DNA from: Dentipellis sp. KUC8613 | Taxonomy: Eukaryota; Basidiomycota; Agaricomycetes; Russulales; Hericiaceae | Assembly (NCBI GenBank): GCA_002286715.1 | Contig: NSJX01000043.1 | Location: forward strand, 172,827-236,826 | DNA length: 64,000 nt | Direction of reading: 5' to 3' | In this document: in pieces, positions 23,363 to 34,150 of the stretch | How positions within the stretch are numbered: the stretch's first letter is position 1 | Layout: each line of letters opens with the position of its first letter | Notes under the pieces: generated by a model | Database searches by the model: none | Seen by the model: the letters and a program-made list of their open reading frames with translations, nothing else | Told to the model about the DNA's origin: nothing | Program-made: the position numbers and the translations under genes

Positions 23363-24153
23363 CATGATTTGTACAATTCGATGGACTGGGAGGCCGGATG
23401 AAACTTCTGCTCGAGTGAGATCATCGCGCCGTCGATGCTACTGGTAGGTTTGACCTCCGTTGCTTCATGTTTGAGCTCATCGAAACAACTTGTGACTTCT
23501 TGACGGACCTCAGGGATCAATGCGTACGATCTCAGCAGTGCGCGGGTGCTGTGAAAGATACCCTGTGCTATCCCAAGACGAAGTTTGTGTTTTTCTTCTC
23601 GTTCAGATCATCTCCTGATTTATCCTCCAGAGTCATTGCGTCCTATCTTCATAATCCCGAGACTCCAGCTATCCTCGGCGTAGACGACTCCTGCCCCAAA
23701 AATTTCAGCTCCTGCGATTGGACAGTCAACTCCGCCTTCGCGAGCAGCGGCGACACAGTGCTGACGTCCTACCCCTACGTGAGCGCCCTCCTCGAGCGCG
23801 GGATATCTGTGCTCGTGTATGTCGGCGACTACGACTGGATCTGCGACTGGGTCGGAAGCGAGCGATGGACGCTGGCTTTGGAGTGGAGCGGGCAGAAGGA
23901 GTTCCAGGCGCAAGCGCTGAGGGAGTCGACGGTAGACGGGGAGGCTGCGGGGGTGACGAGGAAGGCGGGCAGGCTGACGTTTGCGACCGTGAAAGGTGCG
24001 GGGCATATGGTGAGCTCGGGACTCGGATTATACTGCCGTCACTATGGGAAGTCTGTTGTCGATGCTAATGAGTATAATTCTTAGGTGCCCTTCGATGAGC
24101 CGAAGCAGTTGTTGGCTTTGATGAATCGCTGGCTCGCCAAAGAAGATCTTTGA
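23363..24153 (+). pseudogene. Serine carboxypeptidase remnant A (5' half missing)
   Basis: This corresponds to the 3' part of the intact gene at 54355-56478. Homology begins at the exon that reads SYDSMNCE in the intact copy; here it is damaged and out of frame. The C-terminal exons are well kept: KNFSSCDWTVNSAFASSGD, YVSALLERGISVLVYVGDYD (catalytic Asp), WTLALEWSGQKEF, KGAGHMV (catalytic His) and, after an intron, VPFDEPKQLLALMNRW to the TGA at 24151-24153. The signal peptide, the WTNGGPGCSS motif and the nucleophile motif GESYG are all missing. It has an in-frame difference at CGVDDSCP. It cannot encode an active peptidase. Confidence 0.8.
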
Positions 24154-25288
24154 TTTGAGACTGTTGTTTTCCTACTTGCACTTGCGAGGGACCCGAATAT
24201 CTCGCCGCGGAATGTATTCCTATCTCTTGGTAACGCAATAGCAAAGTACGACCATCGCCCATGCTCGATGGGCCCGACTAGTCGAAGCTTGATCTTAGTT
24301 GACCGCCAAGGAGATCTTTCGTGAGGTCCATCATCCCATGATTTCCATCACTATTCCGCTCACTTATCGCGCGAAACACGATGATGCTAATAGTTCTAGT
24401 ATCAAGCATTCGGTTTCGAGAACAACGGAATGGTCCTGCAAGGTAGCTACACGCATCATATAGAGTGGCGGCCGGGATCTTGTTTAGGAAAGTTGGATGG
24501 CCTTCGCGACGATGGGGAGGAGCAAGCCGCTGCTCAAAAAACTTGGACCTTCCTACTTACCCGCCTCCAGGTATGTAAAGCAGCTTGAGTTCGTTCTTCT
24601 GCAACGGTTTCGACCGCCACTGAATATCTTGATCAGTCCCACCCTTTGACTCGGACTACGTTGCCATCGACGGATAGGCTCTGTAGATTTCGCTTTCGCC
24701 GAGCTACACGATGCATCTTGTAGTCAGTCATCGCCAGCAGCAGGAGTCCTACCGGCACTCATGCTTTGCCTCGAGGCAGGTGATTCGCCCACGACACGTG
24801 CATGACAAAGTTCCTGGCTCCTGGCTGCAGCCTGATCGACGGCGAAGGTGCGATCCCCATTCCTCTTCCATAATGGGATTATCGGTATCTGATATCGTAT
24901 AGAATGCTTCGCCACAGGAGAGGAGGCATGCTCGGGCTCGGGCTCGAAGTGCGCAGGTGGAGGGGAAGGACAACCCTAACCTTAATATAGTCGAGCTTCA
25001 AGGAAGCCGCGTTACAGGCGCCCAACAGACTGTCCAAATGTCCAGTCTCATCGCAAGGCTCTACATGACCGCATGCGAGCATCTGGACACCCTGCAGCAA
25101 GACCAAAAATGGATCAAAGGCTAAGGTATCATGGAATCTGGTCAGATGTGTCTGATTCGGGCCTCCCAGACTGAACGCTTAGATTCAACGGTGCTGACAA
25201 CCCTTTTAGTACATCGTTGTTCGCAGAGTCAACATGATGCCTTATCTGTTCTGCATTCACAGTCGCATCTCGGGGTTCTCCGGAAGAA
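24154..25288. other. Block 1 segment between carboxypeptidase remnant and conserved ORF
   Basis: About 1.1 kb, matched at about 47950-49000 (inverted) and 56480-57500 (direct). It contains TATA-less AT/GC-mixed DNA and one AACCCTAACC telobox-like site near 24973. Short frames exist in each copy but are not preserved, so no gene is called. Confidence 0.4.
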
Positions 25289-25624
25289 TCAGGTACGTGC
25301 ACCCTTGTATTTCCTCCCGGGCACGTACTTACAAGGCGTGGCTTGTATTTTTCGACGCGCGCTGTGCGCCGGGAAACTACGTGCCCAAGCACCAGTTCCT
25401 TGTTCTCCGAATAGATGAACGAGGTATACTGATTTACGCATACCCGTAGATCTTCCCAATGCGCTCGTTCGCAACCTTGTTTCCTTGGTCCAGCCGAGTA
25501 CGTTGCTGCTCTGGTACCCTTTGAAGGTGACGAGCCCTTGTTCCTTCTCCATATCATCGGTATTCGTCTCGCGCATAAAGGTCGCAGGCGTACGAAGGGT
25601 GAGCACCAGAACACATCCAAGCAA
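25289..25624 (-). other. Conserved repeat segment with open frame, copy 1
   Basis: The same segment occurs at 47445-47885 (+) and 57711-57998 (-). In all three the frame containing EKEQGLVTFKGY, GWTKETRLRTSALGRSTG and VYLVHLFGEQGTGA stays open. A second frame in the same DNA reads LDQGNKVANERIGKIYG and then meets a possible GT donor. It lies divergently, about 40 bp upstream of the MSQ start, so it may instead be MSQ promoter with 5' leader. No family is recognised. Confidence 0.35.
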
Positions 25625-25662
25625 GACACGACAGACACGACCAACCCGACCTAACGTCCATC

Positions 25663-26589
25663 ATGTCCCAGTCGCATGGCCAGCACAAGCACTCCTGGAG
25701 AGGCTCTCCCCGACGAAACAGTCCAACACTATCAACTCAACCTTCACAGCACATGATAGAGACTCAGGCACCACAATATACCAGCAGCTACTCCCGACCT
25801 GATGCTACGCATTCACAGGTAGAACATGCGATCGACGCTGACCTACAATTGCTGCGCACTCGGTACGCAACTCGGTTGAGGGGTGTATATGTTTAAGCTT
25901 TCTGACCCATAACGACGTAGACGCGCTTCCTTCGCTCCCAGTAGCCTCGAAAATGCCCTAGGAGACACGCCTGTTTACACTGAACCTGCACGTAACGAGC
26001 CTGTTGCCCCGCAGCCCAGTCCTAGGTCGTCTCGTTCCCGGTCTTCTGCCGCTGGGAACTCCGCTCGCAGGCACTCAACTCACATGACGTCTCCTTATGA
26101 GACTGTGTTCAGCATCGGACACGAATACCACGCACAGTGGAAAAATGAACGTCCGCAGGCTCAGCCAGTGGCATCGAGCTCTAAGGCACCGCGCACTCTA
26201 GCGACAAATGCTAAAGCTATCTCAGCTCGGAAGGGGCGAGGCGCGGAGGCGCAGGATTTGGTTGAACTCAACAATAGGCTCCCGTATCCTTGGCACGTGT
26301 ATAAGGAACCACTCACCAAGAAAGTAATCCCTGCGGGTAAGTAGATTGCTGCTTCCATCGACTCCGTACTCATTTTCCAAAAGCAACCAAGTACATTGAC
26401 GAACTTTCCAAGACGGTGACAAAGAATGACGCAGACTTGAAGAAGAGGAACAAGGATCTCGACTGGCATGTTACAGCCCTTGAAGTTGCGAGAACCAAAC
26501 AGCGTAGGCTTGAACGCGAGATCGCGGAGATACGTAGTCACAACCATGAACTGCAAGGTATGCTACGATATTATGGGGTGAATATTTAG
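25663..26589 (+). CDS. MSQ family protein, copy 1 (unknown function, coiled-coil C-terminus)
   Basis: There are three exons, ATG 25663 to TAG 26587-26589, about 270 residues. Exon 1 (67 codons) begins MSQSHGQHKHSWRGSPRRNS and contains DATHSQVEHAIDADLQLLRTR. The intron with donor CG/GTACGC ends at CGACGTAG. Exon 2 is Pro/Ser/Arg-rich (VAPQPSPRSSRSRSS), then strongly conserved: SPYETVFSIGHEYHAQWKNE, APRTLATNAKAI, DLVELNNRLPYPWHVYK and KKVIPAG. Exon 3 is a charged coiled coil (YIDELSKTVTKNDADLKKRN through LEREIAEIRSHNHELQGML) ending GVNI. No signal peptide or membrane segment is present. It is convergent with the MSY gene to its right (168 bp between stops). Three intact-looking copies in this window agree in structure, which supports a real protein. 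I do not recognise the family. Confidence 0.7.
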
Positions 26590-26757
26590 GATTGCATACG
26601 TTTAGAGTCCTGGCATCTGTGTTTCAGTTATTTGAATGATCCAGCCCTATTCTCATAAGCTGAAGGTGTTGCACAATTTGCATAGCTTGCGGGCATATGC
26701 ATGTGATTTACAATGGGTCATCTCTACGCATCAGTGCATTACCCACCAACGAATTCC

Positions 26758-27359
26758 TCATTGACCCCGCGTCATTGCTGGACGAAGCCTTCGCGCTTCA
26801 CCACGTCGCCCATTTTCCAACTGGAGATTGATGGTCCTTCTAACCCTTTGGAATAAGACATTGCCTTCCGCATCTGTTAATCCAGCATCTCGTATGATGG
26901 ATTCACGGCTGTCTTCGCCTCTCAGCGCTCGCCGTAAACCTCGGCGTTGCCTCTCCAATCGGGCCGACCCCTTCTCCAACCCGGCGACCAGGATCTTCCC
27001 ATATTCTGCGGTAGAGATGCGACCTTGAATGCGGGCGATTTTGGCTTCATATATCTCCTGATCGATCTGTTCTCCGGTAGGCAAAACCTGTTCATCGGGA
27101 CTGACAGTGTTCGGTGAATGAGAGTCCGAATCCTGGAGACCATGAGTAAAGCCGGCAGGGCCCAGCACAGCGTTACTAGCAGCGGCATTGAGGGACGAGC
27201 TAGTCGTAACGTTGGACTCTAGGTAACCGCTCGCTGAGAAAAACAGGAGCCAACTCGATGTATAAATCTCGCACCTGTGTACCCGGCGGAAGTCGGCGTC
27301 TGGTAAGCGGATGAACTAGCTCGGTGATCGTGGGCGGGAGCGTAAGGATGATAAGACAT
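26758..27359 (-). CDS. MSY family protein, copy a (unknown function, SHOCT-like motif)
   Basis: Two exons, ATG 27359 to TGA 26758, about 182 residues. Exon 1 (28 codons) reads MSYHPYAPAHDHRASSSAYQ and ends TAGYT. The intron starts GTGCGA and ends CCTAG. Exon 2 begins ESNVTTSSSLNAAASNA, then EQVLPTGEQIDQEIYEAKIA, RIQGRISTAEYGKILVAGLE, GLRRALRGEDSRESIIRDAG, LTDAEG and a basic end with EARRLRP and TRGQ. The segment YEAKIARIQGRISTAEYGKI has the SHOCT-type helix-G-x-I-S-x-x-E-Y-helix layout. The rest is predicted helical and charged. A TATAAAT at 27501-27495 lies about 140 bp upstream. Copies a and c are nearly identical (subtype I). Confidence 0.7.
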
Positions 27360-27494
27360 CTTGTCTTCAGACGAGAAGACGTTCCTCTAAGGTAGTAATG
27401 AATCAGTGCATGCATCACTGCTGAGGGGAACAGGACGAACCGGTCGAATGAGGCGAGAAGGCCACTGGGTCCTTGTCAGCATATGTAACTAGAC

Positions 27495-27501
27495 ATTTAT
27501 A
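27495..27501 (-). promoter_or_regulatory. TATA box of MSY copy a
   Basis: ACGTATAAATG in the context CGAGGTACG, about 142 bp upstream of ATG 27359. The same element sits at nearly the same distance in front of six other MSY copies. Confidence 0.65.
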
Positions 27502-27759
27502 CGTACCTCGAAATCAGCGGGAGCAACACTCTTTTTGTTATGCACAAGCCACAGCGAGCCACAATTGTCTATCGACGTTCTCTAGGATACGAAGCGTTGC
27601 GTCAAGTCATGGTAACCACTCAATTGTCTTGCGCACGATCTGGGCTCCAAGTTCTCCGGATCTTCAATCTTCGATTATACATAGGCGAGAGTCGAGGTAA
27701 GTATGGCATAGAAACCGAGATGGACGAGAGAACAACAACAAGCTTCTCATGGCAAGAGT

Positions 27760-28070
27760 TGCTGAGAGCGTGATGTCCTTCGGGCGTCCCAATTCGGTAA
27801 TCCTCGAGAGAGAGCCTGGCCCGATCCTCGTCACCCAAACTCGGCAGTGGACTGGCACGTGGCTTCCCTGCAGTCAGATTACGCAGCTTCAAATGACAAG
27901 ATACCTCGAACTGTGATCAGACGTGTCAAAACTACTCCGTATCCGAAGCTACGCACTCTCAAGCAGAGCACGCATCTGCTACTGGCTTGCAACCGTTGCG
28001 CATTCGGTACGCACCGCAGGCGGCGCTTCGGCCGGCTTCCAAAGAGTTGGCTTTTGTATAGAGTCTGGGT
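27760..28070 (+). pseudogene. Decayed MSQ first exon in the MSY spacer (block 1)
   Basis: The DNA around 27945-28015 aligns with the 3' end of MSQ exon 1 (GCTACGCA...CAAG/CAGAGCACGC...CGGTACGC against the functional exon). One frame gives SEATHSQAEHA and LQPLRIRYA, where MSQ copy 1 has PDATHSQVEHA and LQLLRTRYA. The frame is broken and no exon 2 or 3 follows before the block ends at 28367. Confidence 0.6.
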
Positions 28071-28304
28071 CTCCCAGCGATCGTTGAAGGTTGCGTGGCG
28101 ATATCCGAGGTTCGCCAAAGGCTACACAATTGGAGATTGCAGCCCAATTGTAATGCGGGGACTTTGCGCCACAGTCTTCCTACACCTCACACAAAGGCAC
28201 GAATAATGCCTCAGTCCCTGTGTTCGAGTGATCTGTGGATCCAATGATACTAGGAGCCTGGAGGGAATGGTGGTTGGGGTGGCGCGTACTGTACACTGAC
28301 GCCA

Positions 28305-29000
28305 ATGTCAGATCCCTCTGTGCGCGATATATCCGCCGCTCAATTTGAGAATTTGTGTAAGTTCTTGTTATACAGACTCGGAGCGGCGGACGAGCATGGC
28401 AAAAGTATGATCAAGCTCGGGCTGTCCGCGCTGCACAGTTACTCCTCCGCGATCCAGCAAAGTATCAGATTCTGCGCCCTCAGCGGACCCATCGCGGGCA
28501 TCACCTCGCTGAGCGTTCGGTTCCGCAAAGAAGACCCGGCTGGGTTCCCGGGCCTCAAGCAGCTGGGCAAGGCGCTCAGGACGCGCTATCTCGCGGTGAG
28601 GAACTTACATTTCGTGGGCGCCCCGAGCAGCCTGATTCTTGACTTCCTGCGCGTGGACGAGCAGGAGGCAGTCCAGGTGCCGTTCCCGCACCTCGACGTC
28701 TTGTTCATCACGTTGCCTCGGTTGCAGCAGACCGAGACCAGAGTATCCCGCGCACGCGACTATTTCGTCAAAGATTTGGCGGACTGCTTTTATAATAGGA
28801 CGAACCAGTATGGAGCACCGACACTGCAGCACCTGGTCATCGACGGCGAGCGAATTGCGCCTGGGGTGCTTAGTTTCTACGGGTCGTTTACTTGCGGGAC
28901 GATTAACATGGACAACACCATGAATCCCCCTAATATCCACCATGACATGGCATCGCTACAAACGTTCCTTTCGATGGCGGACATCGACGTCGCCCTGTAG
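28305..29000 (+). CDS. Uncharacterised ORF crossing the duplication edge
   Basis: An uninterrupted frame of 231 codons starts at ATG 28305. The first 21 codons (MSDPSVRDISAAQFENLCKF) lie inside duplicated block 1 and recur inverted at 39593-39531. From codon 22 on the sequence is single copy: LGAADEHGKSMIKLGLSA, ITSLSVRFRKED, FPGLKQLGKALRTRYLAVR, LQHLVIDGERIAPGVLSF. The alternating hydrophobic pattern with LxxL segments resembles the leucine-rich parts of fungal F-box proteins, but no F-box is present. It may be a remnant of a larger gene fused to a repeat-derived start, or a gene whose 5' end was copied to block 2. Function unknown. Confidence 0.5.
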   Translation: MSDPSVRDISAAQFENLCKFLLYRLGAADEHGKSMIKLGLSALHSYSSAIQQSIRFCALSGPIAGITSLSVRFRKEDPAGFPGLKQLGKALRTRYLAVRNLHFVGAPSSLILDFLRVDEQEAVQVPFPHLDVLFITLPRLQQTETRVSRARDYFVKDLADCFYNRTNQYGAPTLQHLVIDGERIAPGVLSFYGSFTCGTINMDNTMNPPNIHHDMASLQTFLSMADIDVAL

Positions 29001-29305
29001 ATACAATCAAGTATAATCACATACTTACCATGTGTCCCACGGTCCCTACCCGCCTATGCCAATATAGCAAACACATTATGCACACATGACTGGTACTCAC
29101 CGCGCGAGCCCATACAAGTCCTGCCGGTTTTTATCACGCCCACGAATGAAAGTGAAAAAAGGGAATATTTGATTTCGTTCCGTTCATAATAGTAAGCTAC
29201 AACAACGACGCCACGGAAGATAGCGCCACGCGGACAAATACAAATGGTACAAACGGCTGCCATGCGGTCTCCCCTCGGGCTGGTATGCGCATACCGCCGC
29301 AACGC

Positions 29306-31174
29306 TCAGATGGTGTGGCCGAGGTTGACGTGCACGGCCTTGATGTTGGTGTACGAGTCGAGCGCGTACTCGCCGAGCTCGCGCCCGATGCCGGACTGCT
29401 TGTAGCCGCCGAAGGGCACCTGCGGGTGGAGCTGGTTCACGCAGTTGATCTGGTGGGCTGTCAGTATCATGCGCGCCCAGACTTAAGGCAAGAGAGTGAA
29501 GCGTACCCATGCGGTGCCGGCGTGCAGCTTGTGCGCGGTCTCGATGGCCCGGTTGATGTCCTGCGAGAACACGGCGGCGGCGAGACCGTAAACGGTGTCG
29601 TTCGCCTGCTTGATGACGTCGGCCTCGTCCTCGAACTTGATGACGACGCCGACGGGGCCGAAGATCTCCTCCTGCACGATGCGCATGTTCGGCTTGGTGT
29701 CGGTGAAGATCGTGGGCTTGATCCAGTAGCCCTCCTCGCCGTGGCGCTCGCCGCCGAGGTGCACGGTCGCGCCCTCCTCCTTGCCCGAGTTGATGTAGCT
29801 CATGATGCGGTCGTACTGGATCTGCGACACCTGCGGGCCCTGGTACGAGTCCGTCGCGAAGGGGTCGCCGAGGCGCAGCGAGCCCGCCTTCTCGGTGAAG
29901 CGCTTGAGGAACTCGTCATAGATGCCGGACTGCACGAAGATACGCGAGCCGGCGCAGCATGCCTGACCGTGATTCCAGCTATTCGCTCCAGTCAGTATTT
30001 CGTCCGGGAGTTCATAGTAAGAGGACACTCACAAGATACCGTGCGCTGACCAGTTGACGGCCTTGTCGAGGTCGGCGTCGTTGAAGATGATGTTCGGGGA
30101 CTTGCCGCCGAGCTCGAGGGTGACCTTCTTGAGGTTGGTCTTCGCCGCGGCCTCCATGACCTTGCGGCCGACGAGAGTGCTGCCGGTGAAAGCGACCTTC
30201 TCGATCTCCATGTGCTCCGAGATGGCGGCGCCGACGGTGTGGCCGTAGCCGACGACGACGTTGACGACACCGTCGGGGAAGCCGGCCTCCTTGATGAGAC
30301 TTGCCATGCGGAGGGCGGTGAGGGGGGTGAATTCGGAGGGCTTAATGACGATGGTGTTGCCGGTCGCGAGAGCGGGGCCGAGCTTCCATGCCATCATCAT
30401 GACTATGCGATGGATTAGCTTTTGCAGTAAAGAGAAAGAACTAAGATGAACGCACGAGGGAAGTTCCAGGGGATGATCTGACCGCAAACACCGATGGGTT
30501 CGTGGCGAGTGTAGGCGAGCTTGTCCTCGGTGGTCTCGATGACCTTACCGTGGCTCTTGCCTGCCCATCCAGCGAAATACCGGAAGGTGCCAATGGACAT
30601 GCCGAGGTCAGCGGCCTTCGCCCAGCTGAAGGTCTTGCCTGTATTGATGGATCCCGAAAATTAGAATAAATTCGAAAAAAAATTAGGAGAAATTCGAACG
30701 TACCGTTGTCGAGAGCCTCGATGGCGGCGAACTCATCCTGCTTCTCCTCGAGGAGGTCAGCGAGCCGCATGAGCAGCTTGCCGCGCTCGCTGCCGGGATA
30801 GTTGAGGCCCCAGACGGTGTCGAAGGCCTTGCGGGCGGACTTCACGGCCCGGTCGACGTCATCAGCTGTTGCCTCAGCAATCTTGGTGATAACCTTTCCA
30901 TTCGCTGCAGACAACGTTCAGAACACATTCAACATAGACGCGACGTAGAGCGTACTAGGGTTGATGACACTGGGAGCGAAGAAAATTTCGAGGTCAGAGG
31001 CGTGATCGGAAGGCGGGGGCGAGATGCGGGGATGCGGAGATGCGGGGATGCTTACTCAATGGTCTTCCCCGTGCTCCCTGCAGAGAACTTGCCGTCAATG
31101 AAGACGCCGGTGGGGAAGGAAACCTTGCCCTTGAAGACAGGGGTGTTAAAGTCGTGTTCCCAGGTGGTAGACAT
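29306..31174 (-). CDS. Aldehyde dehydrogenase 1 (NAD(P)+-dependent, ALDH family)
   Basis: It oxidises aldehydes to acids, probably in cytosol or mitochondria; no clear targeting peptide is visible. It starts at ATG 31174 ([10 protein letters not shown]) and ends at TGA 29306 after [15 protein letters not shown], about 497 residues, normal for the class. Key motifs: coenzyme and Rossmann segment [33 protein letters not shown], catalytic Glu in [11 protein letters not shown], catalytic Cys in [13 protein letters not shown], and the EEIFGPVG and [15 protein letters not shown] signatures. Short introns lie near 30910-31060, 30640-30700, 30400-30455, 29985-30040 and 29455-29510. It is tandem with a paralogue at 32188-34150. 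Confidence 0.94.
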
Positions 31175-31243
31175 CGTGTTGTGAGAAGGTGTGGAGGAGT
31201 GGTGGGAGTGAGACGAGGTATGGGAGCAGCTGTTTCCGGCTGG

Positions 31244-31250
31244 TTATATA
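31244..31250 (-). promoter_or_regulatory. TATA box of aldehyde dehydrogenase 1
   Basis: TATATAA read leftward, 70 bp upstream of ATG 31174. Three pentamers AGGGG/CCCCT of the stress-element type follow at 31328-31332, 31412-31416 and 31511-31515. Confidence 0.6.
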
Positions 31251-32187
31251 GGGCGCCGGAAGGAAGTGGTTACGTTATGTCGGATTGGGTCAGGAGACTT
31301 TCCTGTCAGGTATCTGGGACCAGGGAACCCCTGGCTCCGCCCGCAGAGCTCTTGATATCCACCTCTCGGTGGGAATGTGGATCTGTCTTTTTGCGCCTTC
31401 GATTTCCATCCAGGGGTGTCTCATGGGCCGAAAAACACGCTCTGGCAGGTGAATTTCATGTTTGCGACTTGGCAAAATGCAGAAAATCCCGCCCGCACCC
31501 TCGGAAATCCAGGGGTCTCTATGTTTTTCTTGCGGAACGCGCAGCTCCTTCGGTGCTCACGAGGACAGGCACGGGCCCGAAATCCTGCATTCACATCGAT
31601 CAATCATTCAATGCCGGTTCCAGACGAAGACCCATTTCTGTTCTCGTGGTCGACGAGAAGCCTGAATAGGCATCGAAGCCGCTTCGATTGATGTAACAGT
31701 TTCTCGAAAGAAGCCGCACGCTGACTACCATAAGGAATGCGGATGCGCTCGGTGTTCCTTCTCCAGACTATCCAAGGCTTGTGAAAAGTGCAACGAATCT
31801 TTTGGGGTACGCTGGACATGTCTGGGGCGGTACACAGACGCTCGTCAGCAATCGGTGCACTTCTTACACAGGTCGGAACAGTCAACAACAAGCTTTTGAA
31901 CAAGTTGTCTTGCGGCTTTGATGATCTTACAAGCCGTGATCATATCGACGTCATACGCGTGAATCTCTCCAGGTCATGGGTCGAAAAGCTCGAAAAGCTG
32001 TCTTTCACCTTCACGACCGAGCGTAGCTACTGCTTTCTACAACGCCGTCCTTGCCGCCGATAACCTCGAGACCATATCGGATTGCGACATGCTGAATTCA
32101 GGGCCCGCTTTAGACTGGGGATTTAGGTGAAATAGATCGGCCGCGTACCCCGCATTTCATTTAGTCAGAGGCCGCCTCGGGGAATGG
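31251..32187. other. Intergenic between the two aldehyde dehydrogenases
   Basis: About 940 bases containing the upstream region of dehydrogenase 1 and the 3' flank of dehydrogenase 2. The open frame at 31788-32063 (+) has no family resemblance and is not called. Confidence 0.4.
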
Positions 32188-34150
32188 TCAAATGCTGTGA
32201 CCCAAATTCACGTGGACCGCTTTAACCTTGGTGTAGCTATCGGGCATTGGTCAGTCCCACTCGCCGTGCGGTATCGCTCAGGAAAAAAAAAGCAAAACGC
32301 ACGCTTCGAGGCCGTCCAGCCCCATCTCTCTGCCAATCCCCGACTGCTTGTATCCACCGAACGGAATCGCGGGGTGGACCATGTTAGTGCAGTTGATCTG
32401 GCACCCACCGCCCACCGCAGTCACCATCAGCATCACGCAGACAAATTCCTGCCAAACTGTCGCGGATAAGCACGCACCCATGCAGTCCCGGCCTGCAGCC
32501 TATGGGCGGTGTCGATCGCGCGATTGATATCCTGCGAGAACACAGCAGCCGCCAGGCCGTACGCCGACTCGTTCGCCTGCCGCACGACGTCCCCCGCATC
32601 CGCGAATTTGATAATCACCCCCACGGGGCCGAAGATTTCCTCCCGCACAATCCGCATATCCGGCGTCGCATCCACAAACACCGTCGGCTGCACGAAGTAC
32701 CCCACATCGCCGTGGCGGTTCCCGCCATAGTGCACCCTCGCGCCCGCGTCGACGCCCGACTGGATGTAGCCCATAATCCGGTCGCATTGCGTCTGCGACA
32801 CCTGCGGGCCCTGGTCCGACTCCGCGGCGAACGGATCCCCGAGCCGGATCGCGCGGGCCTTCGCGGTGAAGCGCCGCAGGAACTCGTCGTATATCCCGTC
32901 CTGCACGAAGATGCGCGACCCCGCGCAGCAGATCTGTCCATGGTTGAAGCTGGTGGGGCGCGAACAGCGAACAGTATTCGGAATCAGCGTGTGGGGCCGC
33001 GGAGAAGGAAGAAGTCAGAAGCGTGTGTCACGCACAAGATGCCGTGGGCTGCCCAGTCGACAGCCTTATCCAGGTCGGCATCATCGAAGATGATGTTCGG
33101 GCTCTTGCCGCCGAGCTCGAGCGTAACCTTCTTCAAATTGCTCTTGGCCGCCGCTTCCATGATCTTCCGACCCACAAGCGTACTCCCCGTAAAAGCCACC
33201 TTCTCGATATGCATGTGGCTCGAAATCGCTGCGCCCACCGTGGGCCCGTAGCCAGTTAGCACATTCACGACACCATCGGGGAAGCCTGCCTCTTTGATAA
33301 AGCCCGCTACGCGCAGCGCGGTCAGAGGCGTGAACTCCGAGGGCTTTAGGACGACAGTGTTGCCAGTCGCGAGAGCGGGCGCGATCTTCCATGCGACCAT
33401 GAGCACTGCGATAAAGCGTAAGCTATCTATGCATCGGAGTACAAGCGAAATCATAGCTGACAGGGAAAGTTCCAAGGAATGATCTGTCCACAAACGCCGA
33501 AAGGCTCGCGCCGAGTGTAAGCGAGCTTGGCCTCGCTCGTCTCGATGACTTGACCCTGGACCTTCCCGGCCGAGCCCGCGCAGTACCGTATGGTCGCGAT
33601 AGACCCAGCGACGTCCCATGCCTTCGACTGCGCGAACGTCTTGCCTGGCCGCACGTGATGCGTGACGTGAGTATGAGCACCGCTCGAAGCCTGATCTTCT
33701 GGCGAAGCAGACGCACCACTGTCAAGCGCCTCGATCGCCGCGAGCTCGTCCGCGTGGGCTTCGAGGATGTCGGCGAGCTTGGCGAGCAGCTTTCCACGCT
33801 GGTCACCGGGGCACTTGAGACCCCACACGGTATCGAAGGCACGCTGTGCGGCTTGTACGGCCCGGTCGACGTCATCGGGTGTCGCCTCTGAGACCTGCGT
33901 GATCACCTTCCCGTTACCTGCCGAGTGGTGAGTGCGGCGGATTACATAGAAGACGATAGCACGGCGCACTAGGGTTGATAACACTGCGAGAACAGCTCAG
34001 TGGTCATAGATTATAGGTAAGACGGACGGCGTGCTCGATTGTCTGATTGGTGCTTCCAGACAAAAACTTGCCGTCGATGAAGACACCCGTCGGGAAGGAG
34101 ACCTTGCCCTTGTAAGCAGGAGTGTTGAATTCGTATTCCCAAGTAGTCAT
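32188..34150 (-). CDS. Aldehyde dehydrogenase 2 (tandem paralogue)
   Basis: This is a tandem duplicate of the gene at 29306-31174. It starts at ATG 34150 ([15 protein letters not shown]) and ends at TGA 32188 after [15 protein letters not shown]. The motifs match its neighbour: [39 protein letters not shown] (catalytic Glu), [13 protein letters not shown] (catalytic Cys; Ile replaces Ala before it), EEIFGPVGV and [15 protein letters not shown]. The last short exon follows an intron from GTGCGT to CGATAG (about 32289-32235). A segment of about 72 nt (33716-33645) has intron borders but also reads through in frame as [12 protein letters not shown]... to VRP. Its absence from dehydrogenase 1 favours an intron. 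The paralogue probably differs in substrate or expression. Confidence 0.93.

Larger units (their letters stand above)
22434..28367 (+). repeat. Duplicated block 1 (left arm)
   Basis: This segment recurs in inverted orientation at 39532-50746. The inner edge is sharp: identity runs through the sequence around 28300-28367, only two mismatches were seen over about 240 bp (28070-28310 against 39600-39840), and it stops after GTAAGTTCTTG. The outer edge continues into the N gap on the other side. Contents in order: an upstream segment of unknown nature (22434-23360), a broken carboxypeptidase, a conserved segment (24300-25630), one MSQ and one MSY gene, and a spacer with a decayed MSQ first exon. 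Confidence 0.85.

Noticed and set aside
31788..32063. Plus-strand frame between the two aldehyde dehydrogenases
   Set aside because: No domain, no splice context and no second copy; compatible with chance.
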